Below, one piece after another: positions 9,351 through 16,398 of a DNA stretch of 37,846 bases (positions are counted from its first letter, which is position 1; each line of letters starts with the position of its first letter). The notes beneath the pieces were generated by a model that saw nothing but the letters and a program-made list of their open reading frames with translations, made no database searches and was not told where the DNA came from. The stretch comes from an uncultured Pelagibacteraceae bacterium (GTDB taxonomy: Bacteria > Pseudomonadota > Alphaproteobacteria > Pelagibacterales > Pelagibacteraceae), in the NCBI GenBank assembly GCA_902572225.1, contig CACGFJ010000007.1, positions 1 to 37,846 of the forward strand. The letters are read 5' to 3'. A program made the position numbers and the translations under genes.

Positions 9351-10469
9351 ATGATCAAATATCGTGATATCTTATTTAAAAATTATTTAACTTTTGGTTT
9401 ATTATTTCTTGTAATTTTTTTTATTGGCAATTTATCATTTTATGAATTTCAAACTTATATTTTTAACGTAAAAACTTGGATAAGAGATAGTTACATATTA
9501 AATTATTTTGATTATGGATTTATCAAGAGAGGCCTAATAGGTACTGTACTCGGAATCAGAGTTTCAGATGTAAGTATAGTAAGACCCGATTTTTTAATTT
9601 CAGATCGTCTTACAATATATATTAATTTTTTGTCAGTTATCCTTATCTCAATAATCGTTGTTCTTTACATATTTTTAATGAAAAAAATTTTTCAATCTGA
9701 GAGAAAGTTACTCGTTTTACTCGCTATCTCACCATTCGCATTTTTAAATTTTGGATATGATGCTGGTAGATATGACCAAATTGGTATTATATATTTTCTC
9801 TTGGTTTGTATTTTTATTGATAAAAAAAATATTTTATTTTTTTTAGCACTTTTATCCCCATTCTTTCTACTAATTCAAGAAACAAATCTTTTTCTTATTT
9901 CACCTTTTATTTTTTTTTATATTTATTTTTTTGAAAAACAAAAATTTTTAAATTTATATTTGCTATTCACTAATATTATTGTTTTGTTATTTTTATTCTT
10001 GTTTGGTGACGCTGAATATACAAAAGATACATATATTTGGCCTTTTCATGCTTATTTTGATGCTAGTAAAACTTTTTTTGAAAAAAATCTATTTTGGTGG
10101 CAACAATTATTTAATTTTAAAACAACAATAATTTACAGACATTTTTTTGCTATTTTTATATTTTTAATTTTAAATTTTTACTTTATAGACAAATTTAAAA
10201 ATTATCCTCATATAAAAAAGTTTATAATTTCGGTTCTTTTTTGTTTTAGTCCTATACTAATATTGGCTATTGATCACTCAAGGTATGTCTCCAACTATAT
10301 TTTTATTTTATCAATTTTTTTAATAACTATTGCAAGTAAAGAAAAATATTTTTCAAAAATTAAAATACCAAACTATTATTATTTAGTATTTTTTATTGGA
10401 CCTTTTGGTGTATCTTACTCTTTACCTTATTTGACAATTTTAAAAAAACTATTATTGAGTTTTACATAG
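9351..10469 (+). CDS. Multi-pass membrane protein of the surface-sugar island (EpsG/Wzy-like)
   Basis: The 372-residue protein is strongly hydrophobic, with roughly nine or ten predicted membrane helices starting at about 14-32. The first periplasmic loop has WIRDSYILNYFDYGFIKRGLIGTVLG, and a short polar motif YDAGRYDQ lies near residue 140. Location beside two sugar-nucleotide epimerases and a GT2 transferase suggests a polysaccharide polymerase or polyprenyl-sugar transferase of the broad EpsG/Wzy type. These families are too divergent to assign by eye, so this is inference from context. The gene is exceptionally T-rich with many homopolymer runs. It is convergent with the epimerase gene and ends two bases before it. 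Confidence 0.6.
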   Translation: MIKYRDILFKNYLTFGLLFLVIFFIGNLSFYEFQTYIFNVKTWIRDSYILNYFDYGFIKRGLIGTVLGIRVSDVSIVRPDFLISDRLTIYINFLSVILISIIVVLYIFLMKKIFQSERKLLVLLAISPFAFLNFGYDAGRYDQIGIIYFLLVCIFIDKKNILFFLALLSPFFLLIQETNLFLISPFIFFYIYFFEKQKFLNLYLLFTNIIVLLFLFLFGDAEYTKDTYIWPFHAYFDASKTFFEKNLFWWQQLFNFKTTIIYRHFFAIFIFLILNFYFIDKFKNYPHIKKFIISVLFCFSPILILAIDHSRYVSNYIFILSIFLITIASKEKYFSKIKIPNYYYLVFFIGPFGVSYSLPYLTILKKLLLSFT

Positions 10470-10470
10470 C

Positions 10471-11514
10471 TTAATTATTTATCAATTCCTCAATAATCTT
10501 TTGAGTATTATAATTTTGTTTCCAATTTGGGTAATCATTCTTAAATTTTTCCATGTTAGTTATATACCAAATATGGTCACCTACTCTTGGTTTTTTTATA
10601 ATTTTTCTTTTTACTTCAAAGTTAGTTAATTTCTCAAAAATATTTATTGCTTCTATAATTGAACAATTTGAGAAACGTCCACCTCCGACATTATAAACTT
10701 TACCTTTCTTTGGTTTTTTGTAAAATTCCCAGAAACAATTCGTAAGATCTTTACTGTGTAAGTTATCTCTTACTTGTTTACCCTTATATCCTATTAGTGA
10801 GTATTTTTTTTTTTCATAACAACTTTTTACTAAGTAAGATAAAAAGCCATGCAATTGAGCTCCACGGTGATTTGGTCCTGTTATACAACCAGCTCGAAAA
10901 GAAACAGTTTTAAGACCAACGTTTTTTCCAAATTCTTGTACAATTAAGTCCCCGTATGTTTTAGATACCCCAAAAAAACTATGAGTACATTCATCAATCG
11001 AAAATTTTTCATTTATACCATTATAGTAAGCACTTTTTTTATTTAATTCCCATCTAGTATTATTTTCAATAAATTTCAATTTATTAGGGTTGTCGCCATA
11101 AACTTTGTTTGTTGACATAAATATAAATACAGCATTTGGACAATATCTCTTTGTTAGTTGGAGTAAATTTAATGTGCCATTAGCATTCACATCAAAATCT
11201 AATTTTGGAAAATTTTTACCATAATCATGTGACGGTTGTGCAGCACAATGAATTATAATTGAAATATTTTTTTTATTTTTTTTAAAAATTTTCTCTAAAC
11301 CATTGTAATTTCGAATATCAGTATTGTGGTGAGAATATCTTTTGTTTCTGATTAAAATTTTTTTTTTAATTTGAATTGTAGATGCTAAATTTCCAAAAAA
11401 AAATTTCCTTAAATTATTATCTATTCCAATTACGTCAAATCCTTTATCACAAAATAAATTTACTGCTTCTGAACCTACTAGACCAGTTGAACCTGTGATT
11501 ATTGCAACAGCCAT
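10471..11514 (-). CDS. CDP-paratose 2-epimerase-like NAD-dependent SDR protein
   Basis: This is an extended short-chain dehydrogenase/reductase of 347 residues that should act on a nucleotide sugar in the cytosol. The N-terminal Rossmann motif is TGSTGLVG. It also has HCAAQPSHD, the FMSTNKVYGD strand with the catalytic Ser/Thr, YKGKQVRDNLHSKDL and YNVGGGRFSNCS, which closely match CDP-paratose 2-epimerase-like proteins as I know them. The position of the usual YxxxK catalytic Tyr reads FGVSK, a Phe. The ATG overlaps the stop of the upstream epimerase by one base (TAATG), so the two enzymes are coupled. The exact sugar is unknown. An A11 tract lies inside the coding strand near 10804-10814. 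Confidence 0.82.
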   Translation of the reverse strand: MAVAIITGSTGLVGSEAVNLFCDKGFDVIGIDNNLRKFFFGNLASTIQIKKKILIRNKRYSHHNTDIRNYNGLEKIFKKNKKNISIIIHCAAQPSHDYGKNFPKLDFDVNANGTLNLLQLTKRYCPNAVFIFMSTNKVYGDNPNKLKFIENNTRWELNKKSAYYNGINEKFSIDECTHSFFGVSKTYGDLIVQEFGKNVGLKTVSFRAGCITGPNHRGAQLHGFLSYLVKSCYEKKKYSLIGYKGKQVRDNLHSKDLTNCFWEFYKKPKKGKVYNVGGGRFSNCSIIEAINIFEKLTNFEVKRKIIKKPRVGDHIWYITNMEKFKNDYPNWKQNYNTQKIIEELINN

Positions 11515-12533
11515 TAAAAATACTTTTTTAAATTATTTTTATTTTTTAAAGTCCAAAAATATAAATCTTCTATAATATTTGAGATATTTTTTTTCGGTCT
11601 CCATTGGTAAACTTTTGAAACATAATTATTATTTGTTACATAATATGGAATATCATATATAGAAGTTTTTTTTATTTTTTTTATTCTCACGATATTTCTT
11701 GTTATTTTCTGACAAGATTTAGTTAATGATAAAAGTGATGTTGATGATTTTTTTGAACCACCCACTGTGAATATTTTGTTATTTATACGATTTATATATT
11801 TTACTTGTTTCAAAATTAAACTACAGAGGTCATCAATATGTAAAACATCTCTTAACTGATTTCCATTTCCACCATAACCAATATATTTTAGTTCTTTTTT
11901 CATCATATGATTCCAAACCCACAGACTAACAAATCCTTGGTCTTGATAACCGAATTGAAGTGGACCAGAAATAACTCCACATCTGTTAATTATATATTTC
12001 AATTTGAAAGCATATGAGAATTCCTCAATCAACATTTCAGATGCAAGTTTGGTAAAACCATAAATGGATTTTACTCCCCTGATATCATCTTTTTCGTTAA
12101 TTGTGTGCACAATTTTAATTTTTTTATTTAAATTAATATTGCCTAATTTTTTATGTATTAATTTAATAGGATACACCCTGCTTGAAGATAAAAATATAAC
12201 TTTAGATTTATCTTTTTTTGCTTTCTTCAAAATATTTATAGTGCCTGTTAAGTTAGTACTTATAACTTTATCTAAATTTTTTTTTGATTTTTCTATTGCA
12301 GCCTCTGCACAACAATCAACTATTATGTCAAATTTTGGCAATCTTTTAAAATATTCGTATTTAGATATATCAAAGTTATAATTTTTTATTTTATTTTTTT
12401 TTAGAATAGAGTGGTTGTATTTTGATCCTTTTCTCGACAAGTTATCTAAAGAGCAAACATTAAATTTTTTTTTTAAGGATAAAATTAAATTTGTACCAAC
12501 AAATCCACAACCACCGGTTATTAATATTTTCAT
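11514..12533 (-). CDS. NAD-dependent sugar-nucleotide epimerase/dehydratase (SDR)
   Basis: The 339-residue protein starts with the classical NAD-binding MKILITGGCGFVGTNL. It has SSSRVYP and the complete catalytic YGFTK (YxxxK) motif, and GNGNQLRDVLHIDDL late in the chain, again resembling CDP-paratose 2-epimerase-type SDR enzymes. It differs from its operon partner by keeping the catalytic Tyr. The two may form a functional pair or catalyse successive steps. The ATG at 12533 is only 27 bases from the divergent glycosyltransferase start at 12561. Lysine/asparagine-rich, very AT-rich codon use suggests the same origin as the rest of the island. Confidence 0.82.
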   Translation of the reverse strand: MKILITGGCGFVGTNLILSLKKKFNVCSLDNLSRKGSKYNHSILKKNKIKNYNFDISKYEYFKRLPKFDIIVDCCAEAAIEKSKKNLDKVISTNLTGTINILKKAKKDKSKVIFLSSSRVYPIKLIHKKLGNINLNKKIKIVHTINEKDDIRGVKSIYGFTKLASEMLIEEFSYAFKLKYIINRCGVISGPLQFGYQDQGFVSLWVWNHMMKKELKYIGYGGNGNQLRDVLHIDDLCSLILKQVKYINRINNKIFTVGGSKKSSTSLLSLTKSCQKITRNIVRIKKIKKTSIYDIPYYVTNNNYVSKVYQWRPKKNISNIIEDLYFWTLKNKNNLKKYF

Positions 12534-12560
12534 TTTAATATTAAATGTTATACATTATTT

Positions 12561-13262
12561 ATGTCTTTATCCATTATAATTCCCGCAAAAAATGAAGAAA
12601 ACAATATTATAAAGACCTATAAAAAAGTAGTAGCTAAACTTGATAGAAATAAAATTAATTATGAAATCATAGTTATTGATGATTTTAGTAACGATAAAAC
12701 ATATCAGCATCTAAAAAAAATAAAAAAAAAAAAACTTAAAATTTTAAAAAATAAATATCCAGGTGTTGGGAATGCTATAAAGATTGGAATTAAGTATTCA
12801 AAGAAAAAATATACTTGTATTTTTATGGCAGATGCATCTGATGATATAGATAATTTACTCACTTACTATAAATTAATGCAAAGTGAAAAAATCGATGGAA
12901 TTTTTGGATCGAGATTTTTGCCATCTAGCAATATTCAAAATTATCCTTTATTTAAATTAATTTTAAATAGATTATTTAATAAATTTACTCAGATAATTTT
13001 TTTTTCAAACTACAATGATTTTACGAATGCTTTCAAAATATATAATTCAAAGAAACTTTTAAAATTATTTCCTCTTTATTCTAACAAATTTGATATTTTT
13101 TTAGAAATACCATTAAAATTTTATATAAAAAAAAATAGTTTTAAAATTATACCAGTTAATTGGTATGGAAGAAAAAAAGGAATTTCAAAATTTGTAATTA
13201 AAGAATTGAGTCTTAATTATTTTAGAGTTCTATATAATTGTCTTAAAACTTACTATCTATGA
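12561..13262 (+). CDS. Family 2 glycosyltransferase (DPM1/GtrB-like)
   Basis: The 233-residue protein opens with the GT2 nucleotide-sugar binding pattern SLSIIIPAKNEENNI, followed by EIIVIDDFSNDKT and the metal-binding region FMADASDD (DxD-like, near residue 93-97), then GSRFLPS. This resembles dolichyl/undecaprenyl-phosphate sugar transferases, but it lacks the C-terminal membrane helices of the longer GtrB type, so it is either soluble or held by a partner. It is divergent from the epimerase pair and probably serves the same glycan. A run of 13 A at 12722-12734 lies inside the gene. Confidence 0.82.
   Translation: MSLSIIIPAKNEENNIIKTYKKVVAKLDRNKINYEIIVIDDFSNDKTYQHLKKIKKKKLKILKNKYPGVGNAIKIGIKYSKKKYTCIFMADASDDIDNLLTYYKLMQSEKIDGIFGSRFLPSSNIQNYPLFKLILNRLFNKFTQIIFFSNYNDFTNAFKIYNSKKLLKLFPLYSNKFDIFLEIPLKFYIKKNSFKIIPVNWYGRKKGISKFVIKELSLNYFRVLYNCLKTYYL
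12722..12734 (+). repeat. A13 homopolymer inside the glycosyltransferase gene
   Basis: Thirteen consecutive A residues encode part of a lysine-rich stretch (KKIKKKKLKILK) near codons 54-58 of the GT2 gene. A run of eight A lies just upstream, broken by one T. Runs of this length are prone to replication indels and to transcriptional slippage. A single-base change would truncate the enzyme shortly after. Confidence 0.9.
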
Positions 13263-13305
13263 GGTGTAAGCATACTATTGCTCACTCTATAAATTAACTT
13301 ATTTT

Positions 13306-14091
13306 CTAGAGGATATTTTTTGGATCTGGCATCCCCACTTTATTGTAACCAGCATCTACATAGTGAATTTCACCAGTAACACCTCCCGCCATGTCACTTA
13401 GTAAATATAAAGCTGAATTTCCTACGTCAAGATTATCTACATTTCTTTTCAAAAATGAATGATCAGCATTCCATTTGTAAAGAAATTTGGCATCCCCAAT
13501 AGCTGAAGCTGCTAGAGTTTTAATTGGTCCCGCACTTATAGCATTAACTCTTATACTCTTAGCTCCTAGATCCCTTGCAAGATATTTAACACTAGACTCT
13601 AGAGCAGCTTTACATACTCCCATTACATTATAATTAGGTATGGCTTTGTTTGCCTCATAACTTAAAGTAACCATACTGCCACCTTGCTTCATTATTTTAG
13701 ATGCCTCTCTTGCAACCTCAGTAAATGAAAAACAAGATATTAACATACTTCTTAAAAAGTTTTCTCTAGTTGTATTTAAATATTCACCTGATAACTCTGA
13801 CTTATCTGAAAATGCAATAGCATGCACAACAAAATCAATTTCTCCCCATTGACTTTTTATATCTTCAAAAAGTTTTACAACTTCTTCTTTTTTTTCTACA
13901 TCACAGCTAAATGTTACATTTGAGTTTAGTTTTTCTGCAAGTGGAACAACTCTTTTTCTTAAAGCATCACCCAAATATGTAAAAGCTAACTCTGCTCCGG
14001 CTTCTGCTAGTTTTTGCGATATACCCCATGCAATTGATCTTTCATTTGCAACGCCCATGATAAGACCTTTTTTTCCCTTCATTAAACTCAT
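13306..14091 (-). CDS. fabI: Enoyl-[acyl-carrier-protein] reductase (NADH)
   Basis: FabI carries out the last, NADH-dependent reduction of each fatty-acid elongation cycle. The protein (261 residues from the chosen start) has the FabI cofactor pattern GLIMGVANERSIAWGI at 9-24 and the catalytic Tyr154/Lys161 pair in YNVMGVCK (Y-x6-K), followed by DLGAKSIRVNAISAGPIKT. A longer frame begins with TTG at 14109 inside fabB. The ATG at 14091, four bases after the fabB stop with GAGAAAG about nine bases upstream, is preferred. It is the third gene of fabA-fabB-fabI. It ends 43 bases from the convergent glycosyltransferase. Confidence 0.95.
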   Translation of the reverse strand: MSLMKGKKGLIMGVANERSIAWGISQKLAEAGAELAFTYLGDALRKRVVPLAEKLNSNVTFSCDVEKKEEVVKLFEDIKSQWGEIDFVVHAIAFSDKSELSGEYLNTTRENFLRSMLISCFSFTEVAREASKIMKQGGSMVTLSYEANKAIPNYNVMGVCKAALESSVKYLARDLGAKSIRVNAISAGPIKTLAASAIGDAKFLYKWNADHSFLKRNVDNLDVGNSALYLLSDMAGGVTGEIHYVDAGYNKVGMPDPKNIL

Positions 14092-14095
14092 ATAT

Positions 14096-15307
14096 CTAAA
14101 CTTTCTCAAACACTAATGTTGCATTAGTTCCACCAAAACCAAAGCTGTTAGACATAATTGCGCCTAAATTTACATCTTTCTCGACTTGAGTAACAATTGG
14201 ATAATTTTTTGCTTCATCATCCATTTCTGAAATATTTGCTGATGCTGAAATAAAATTGTTTTTCATCATTATCAAACTGTAAATTGCTTCGTGAACAGAA
14301 GTTGCCCCTAATGAATGACCAGATAAAGACTTGGTTGAACTTATCTTAGGCTTATAGTCTGGAAAAGCCTCACCAACTGCTTTTAATTCTGTAATATCTC
14401 CTACAGGTGTAGATGTCCCGTGAGTATTGATATAGTCAATTTTATTTTTTGAAGTTGCTAGAGCCATTTTCATACATCTCACTGCTCCTTCACCAGATGG
14501 TGCAACCATATCATATCCATCTGATGTTGCTCCATATCCAGTTAATTCTGCGTATATTTTAGCGCCTCTTGCTTTGGCATGTTCGTATTCTTCTAAAACA
14601 AGAACTCCACCTCCACCAGCAATTACAAAACCATCTCTTGTTTTATCATACGGTCTTGAGGCTTTTTCAGGGGTATTATTATATTTTGAGGATAGTGCAG
14701 TCATTGCATCAAACATTGCAGTCATTGCAAAGTGTACTTCGTCACTTCCACCTGCAAAAATAATATTTTGTTTTCCTAATTGAATAAGTTCCATTGCATT
14801 ACCAATACAATGACCACTCGTCGCGCATGCAGAACTTATTGTGTAATTAGTCCCTTTTATTTTAAATGGAACTGCAAGCGTTGCAGAAGCTGTGCTGGCC
14901 ATTGTTCTTGGAACTATAAATGGACCCATTTTTTTTGGATTTTTTTCTCTAGTTTTATCTGATGCTAAAATCACATTTTCTATTGATGGTCCTCCTGATC
15001 CCATTACCATCCCAGTTGAAATATTACTAACCTCATTTTCTTCTAATCCAGAGTCTTTAACTGCTTCACTCATAGCAACATAATTATATGCTGATCCCGC
15101 CCCCATAAAACGAATAACTTTTCTATCAATGTAATCCTCTAATTTGATATCAGGTTTACCATGAACATGGCTCTTTAAATTATGTTCTTTATATTCCTCA
15201 GAAAATGTTATTCCTGATTTCGTATTAACTAATGATTGATAAACCTCATCCTGATTATTTCCCAAACATGAAACTACACCAAGTCCTGTTATAACTACTC
15301 TTTTCAT
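14096..15307 (-). CDS. fabB: 3-oxoacyl-ACP synthase I
   Basis: FabB condenses malonyl-ACP with acyl-ACP and is required for elongating the cis-unsaturated intermediate made by FabA. The 403-residue protein shows the thiolase-fold Cys-His-His triad: Cys161 in [10 protein letters not shown], His296 in [12 protein letters not shown] and His331 in [11 protein letters not shown]. It also has the C-terminal [10 protein letters not shown] motif. The ATG shares a base with the fabA stop (TAATG). The fabA-fabB pairing points to the anaerobic-type route to unsaturated fatty acids. Confidence 0.96.
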   Translation of the reverse strand: MKRVVITGLGVVSCLGNNQDEVYQSLVNTKSGITFSEEYKEHNLKSHVHGKPDIKLEDYIDRKVIRFMGAGSAYNYVAMSEAVKDSGLEENEVSNISTGMVMGSGGPSIENVILASDKTREKNPKKMGPFIVPRTMASTASATLAVPFKIKGTNYTISSACATSGHCIGNAMELIQLGKQNIIFAGGSDEVHFAMTAMFDAMTALSSKYNNTPEKASRPYDKTRDGFVIAGGGGVLVLEEYEHAKARGAKIYAELTGYGATSDGYDMVAPSGEGAVRCMKMALATSKNKIDYINTHGTSTPVGDITELKAVGEAFPDYKPKISSTKSLSGHSLGATSVHEAIYSLIMMKNNFISASANISEMDDEAKNYPIVTQVEKDVNLGAIMSNSFGFGGTNATLVFEKV

Positions 15308-15807
15308 TATTTAAATAATCCTACCTTAAGATTTTCTGCACTATAAATCTTTTTTCCATCAGCAAGCAATATTCCATTTGCAAGACCAACAGTTGTTTCT
15401 CCTTTAATAAGAATTCTTTTCATATCTATTTCGTATGTTGCCATTTTGACATTTTTAAGAACTTCACCAGTGAATTTAACAGTGCTTACACCCAATGCTC
15501 TACCTCTCCCTGGATTTCCCAGCCAACCAAGAAAAAAGCCAACTAGCTGCCACATAGCATCTAAACCAAGACAACCTGGCATAACTGGATCTTCTTTAAA
15601 ATGACAATCAAAAAACCACAAATTGTCCTTAATATCAAGTTCGGCTTTCATAGAGCCTTTTTTATAAAAACCCTGACTCTCAGTAATTTCTGTAATTCTA
15701 TCAAACATTAGCATTGGCGGAGATGGTAATTTTGCATTACCTGGACCAAATAACTTACCATTAGCACAATCAATAAGTTCGTCGTAATTAAAGGAACTTT
15801 TTTTCAT
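15307..15807 (-). CDS. fabA: 3-hydroxydecanoyl-ACP dehydratase/isomerase
   Basis: FabA dehydrates 3-hydroxydecanoyl-ACP and isomerises trans-2- to cis-3-decenoyl-ACP, the branch point to unsaturated fatty acids. The 166-residue hot-dog-fold protein has His69 in [20 protein letters not shown] and Asp83, matching the E. coli His70/Asp84 dyad, plus [11 protein letters not shown]. It starts at ATG 15807 and is divergent from irr with 73 bases between the two start codons. A -10-like TATAAT on the minus strand (15845-15840) fits its promoter. The Irr-box-like inverted repeat at 15858-15874 would lie over its -35 region. Confidence 0.96.
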   Translation of the reverse strand: MKKSSFNYDELIDCANGKLFGPGNAKLPSPPMLMFDRITEITESQGFYKKGSMKAELDIKDNLWFFDCHFKEDPVMPGCLGLDAMWQLVGFFLGWLGNPGRGRALGVSTVKFTGEVLKNVKMATYEIDMKRILIKGETTVGLANGILLADGKKIYSAENLKVGLFK

Positions 15808-15839
15808 AATTTTGTAATCTTATTACTTGATTTAGTTAC

Positions 15840-15847
15840 ATTATAAT
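15840..15847. promoter_or_regulatory. Overlapping divergent -10 elements for irr and fabA
   Basis: The octamer ATTATAAT contains TATAAT on the plus strand (15842-15847, reading toward irr) and TATAAT on the minus strand (15845-15840, reading toward fabA). Matching -35 hexamers are weak on both sides, so one or both promoters may need an activator or be sensitive to a repressor. Predicted starts are near 15854 (plus) and 15833 (minus). Confidence 0.55.
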
Positions 15848-15857
15848 ATAGAAATAG

Positions 15858-15874
15858 TTTAGAATAGTTTTAAA
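15858..15874 (+). promoter_or_regulatory. Irr-box (iron control element)-like inverted repeat between irr and fabA
   Basis: TTTAGAATAGTTTTAAA is a 17-bp imperfect inverted repeat with half-sites TTTAGAA and TTTTAAA. It differs by one base from the TTTAGAA-N3-TTCTAAA form I associate with alphaproteobacterial Irr sites. It lies just downstream of the predicted irr start point and at the -35 position for fabA. Autoregulation of irr and co-control of fabA are inferred from its position. Confidence 0.6.
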
Positions 15875-15880
15875 TTGCTT

Positions 15881-16291
15881 ATGACGAGTAAACAGGAATT
15901 CATTGAAAAACTAAGAAACTCTAGCTTAAGACCAACTAAACAAAGAATAAATATATGTGAGGTTTTGTTCAATAGAGATAAAACTTTCCATTTCACAATA
16001 AACGACTTATTCATTTTAATAAAAGATAAAACTGGAGAGAAAGTTTCACTAGCAACTGTTTACAATACAGTTCATGCATTTCATAAAAAAGGATATCTAA
16101 AAGAAATTCCTATAAATTCTAATCAAACCTACTTTGATACAAATGTCACAGATCATCACCATTTCTTCGATGTTAAAGAAGAAAAGCTTATTGATCTTAA
16201 AAATGAAGATGTAGGACCAATAGAAATTCAAAAATCTATACCTGGAAAAAAAATTAAATCAGTTGAGGTTTTAGTCAAATTAGAAGACTAA
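15881..16291 (+). CDS. irr: Fur-family transcriptional regulator, Irr type
   Basis: Irr is the alphaproteobacterial iron-response regulator that acts when heme is scarce and is inactivated or degraded by heme. The protein (136 residues from ATG 15881) has the Fur winged helix with LRPTKQRINICEVLF near 16-30 and the recognition helix VSLATVYNTVHAF near 55-67. It then has TYFDTNVTDHHHFF with His92-94, the His-rich heme-contact segment typical of Irr. The Cys pairs that bind structural zinc in Fur are absent. A TTG at 15875 is in frame but overlaps the operator region, so ATG 15881 is preferred. Divergence from fabA is a recurring alphaproteobacterial arrangement. Confidence 0.88.
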   Translation: MTSKQEFIEKLRNSSLRPTKQRINICEVLFNRDKTFHFTINDLFILIKDKTGEKVSLATVYNTVHAFHKKGYLKEIPINSNQTYFDTNVTDHHHFFDVKEEKLIDLKNEDVGPIEIQKSIPGKKIKSVEVLVKLED

Positions 16292-16325
16292 GTTTCCAAA
16301 ATTACATCATAAATATTCTGACTTA

Positions 16326-16354
16326 TTGACAATCTTCTTTAGAATAATTATAAA
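16326..16354 (+). promoter_or_regulatory. Near-consensus sigma70 promoter of katG
   Basis: TTGACA at 16326-16331 and TATAAA at 16349-16354 are separated by exactly 17 bases, which makes this the best promoter seen in the window. The predicted start is near 16361, about 38 bases before the katG ATG. The leader contains AAGGAG at 16383-16388 as the ribosome-binding site. Two Irr-box-like repeats overlap the promoter and start point, so the strong core promoter is probably held off by a repressor. Confidence 0.8.
16338..16354 (+). promoter_or_regulatory. Irr-box-like operator 1 of katG
   Basis: TTTAGAATAATTATAAA is a 17-bp imperfect inverted repeat (half-sites TTTAGAA and TTATAAA) that covers the spacer and the -10 element of the katG promoter. 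It has the same layout as the site in front of irr at 15858-15874. Binding here would block RNA polymerase. Confidence 0.6.
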
Positions 16355-16360
16355 CAAGGA

Positions 16361-16377
16361 ATTAGAATAATTATTAA
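16361..16377 (+). promoter_or_regulatory. Irr-box-like operator 2 of katG
   Basis: ATTAGAATAATTATTAA repeats the core TTAGAATAATTAT of operator 1 exactly. It begins 23 bases after operator 1 begins and sits at the predicted transcription start. Two tandem copies suggest cooperative binding. Confidence 0.55.
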
Positions 16378-16398
16378 TACCAAAGGAGATAAATAAAA

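Noticed and set aside
12064..12381. 105-codon plus-strand frame inside the epimerase gene
   Set aside because: Low-complexity hydrophobic shadow of the SDR gene, whose catalytic motifs are intact.
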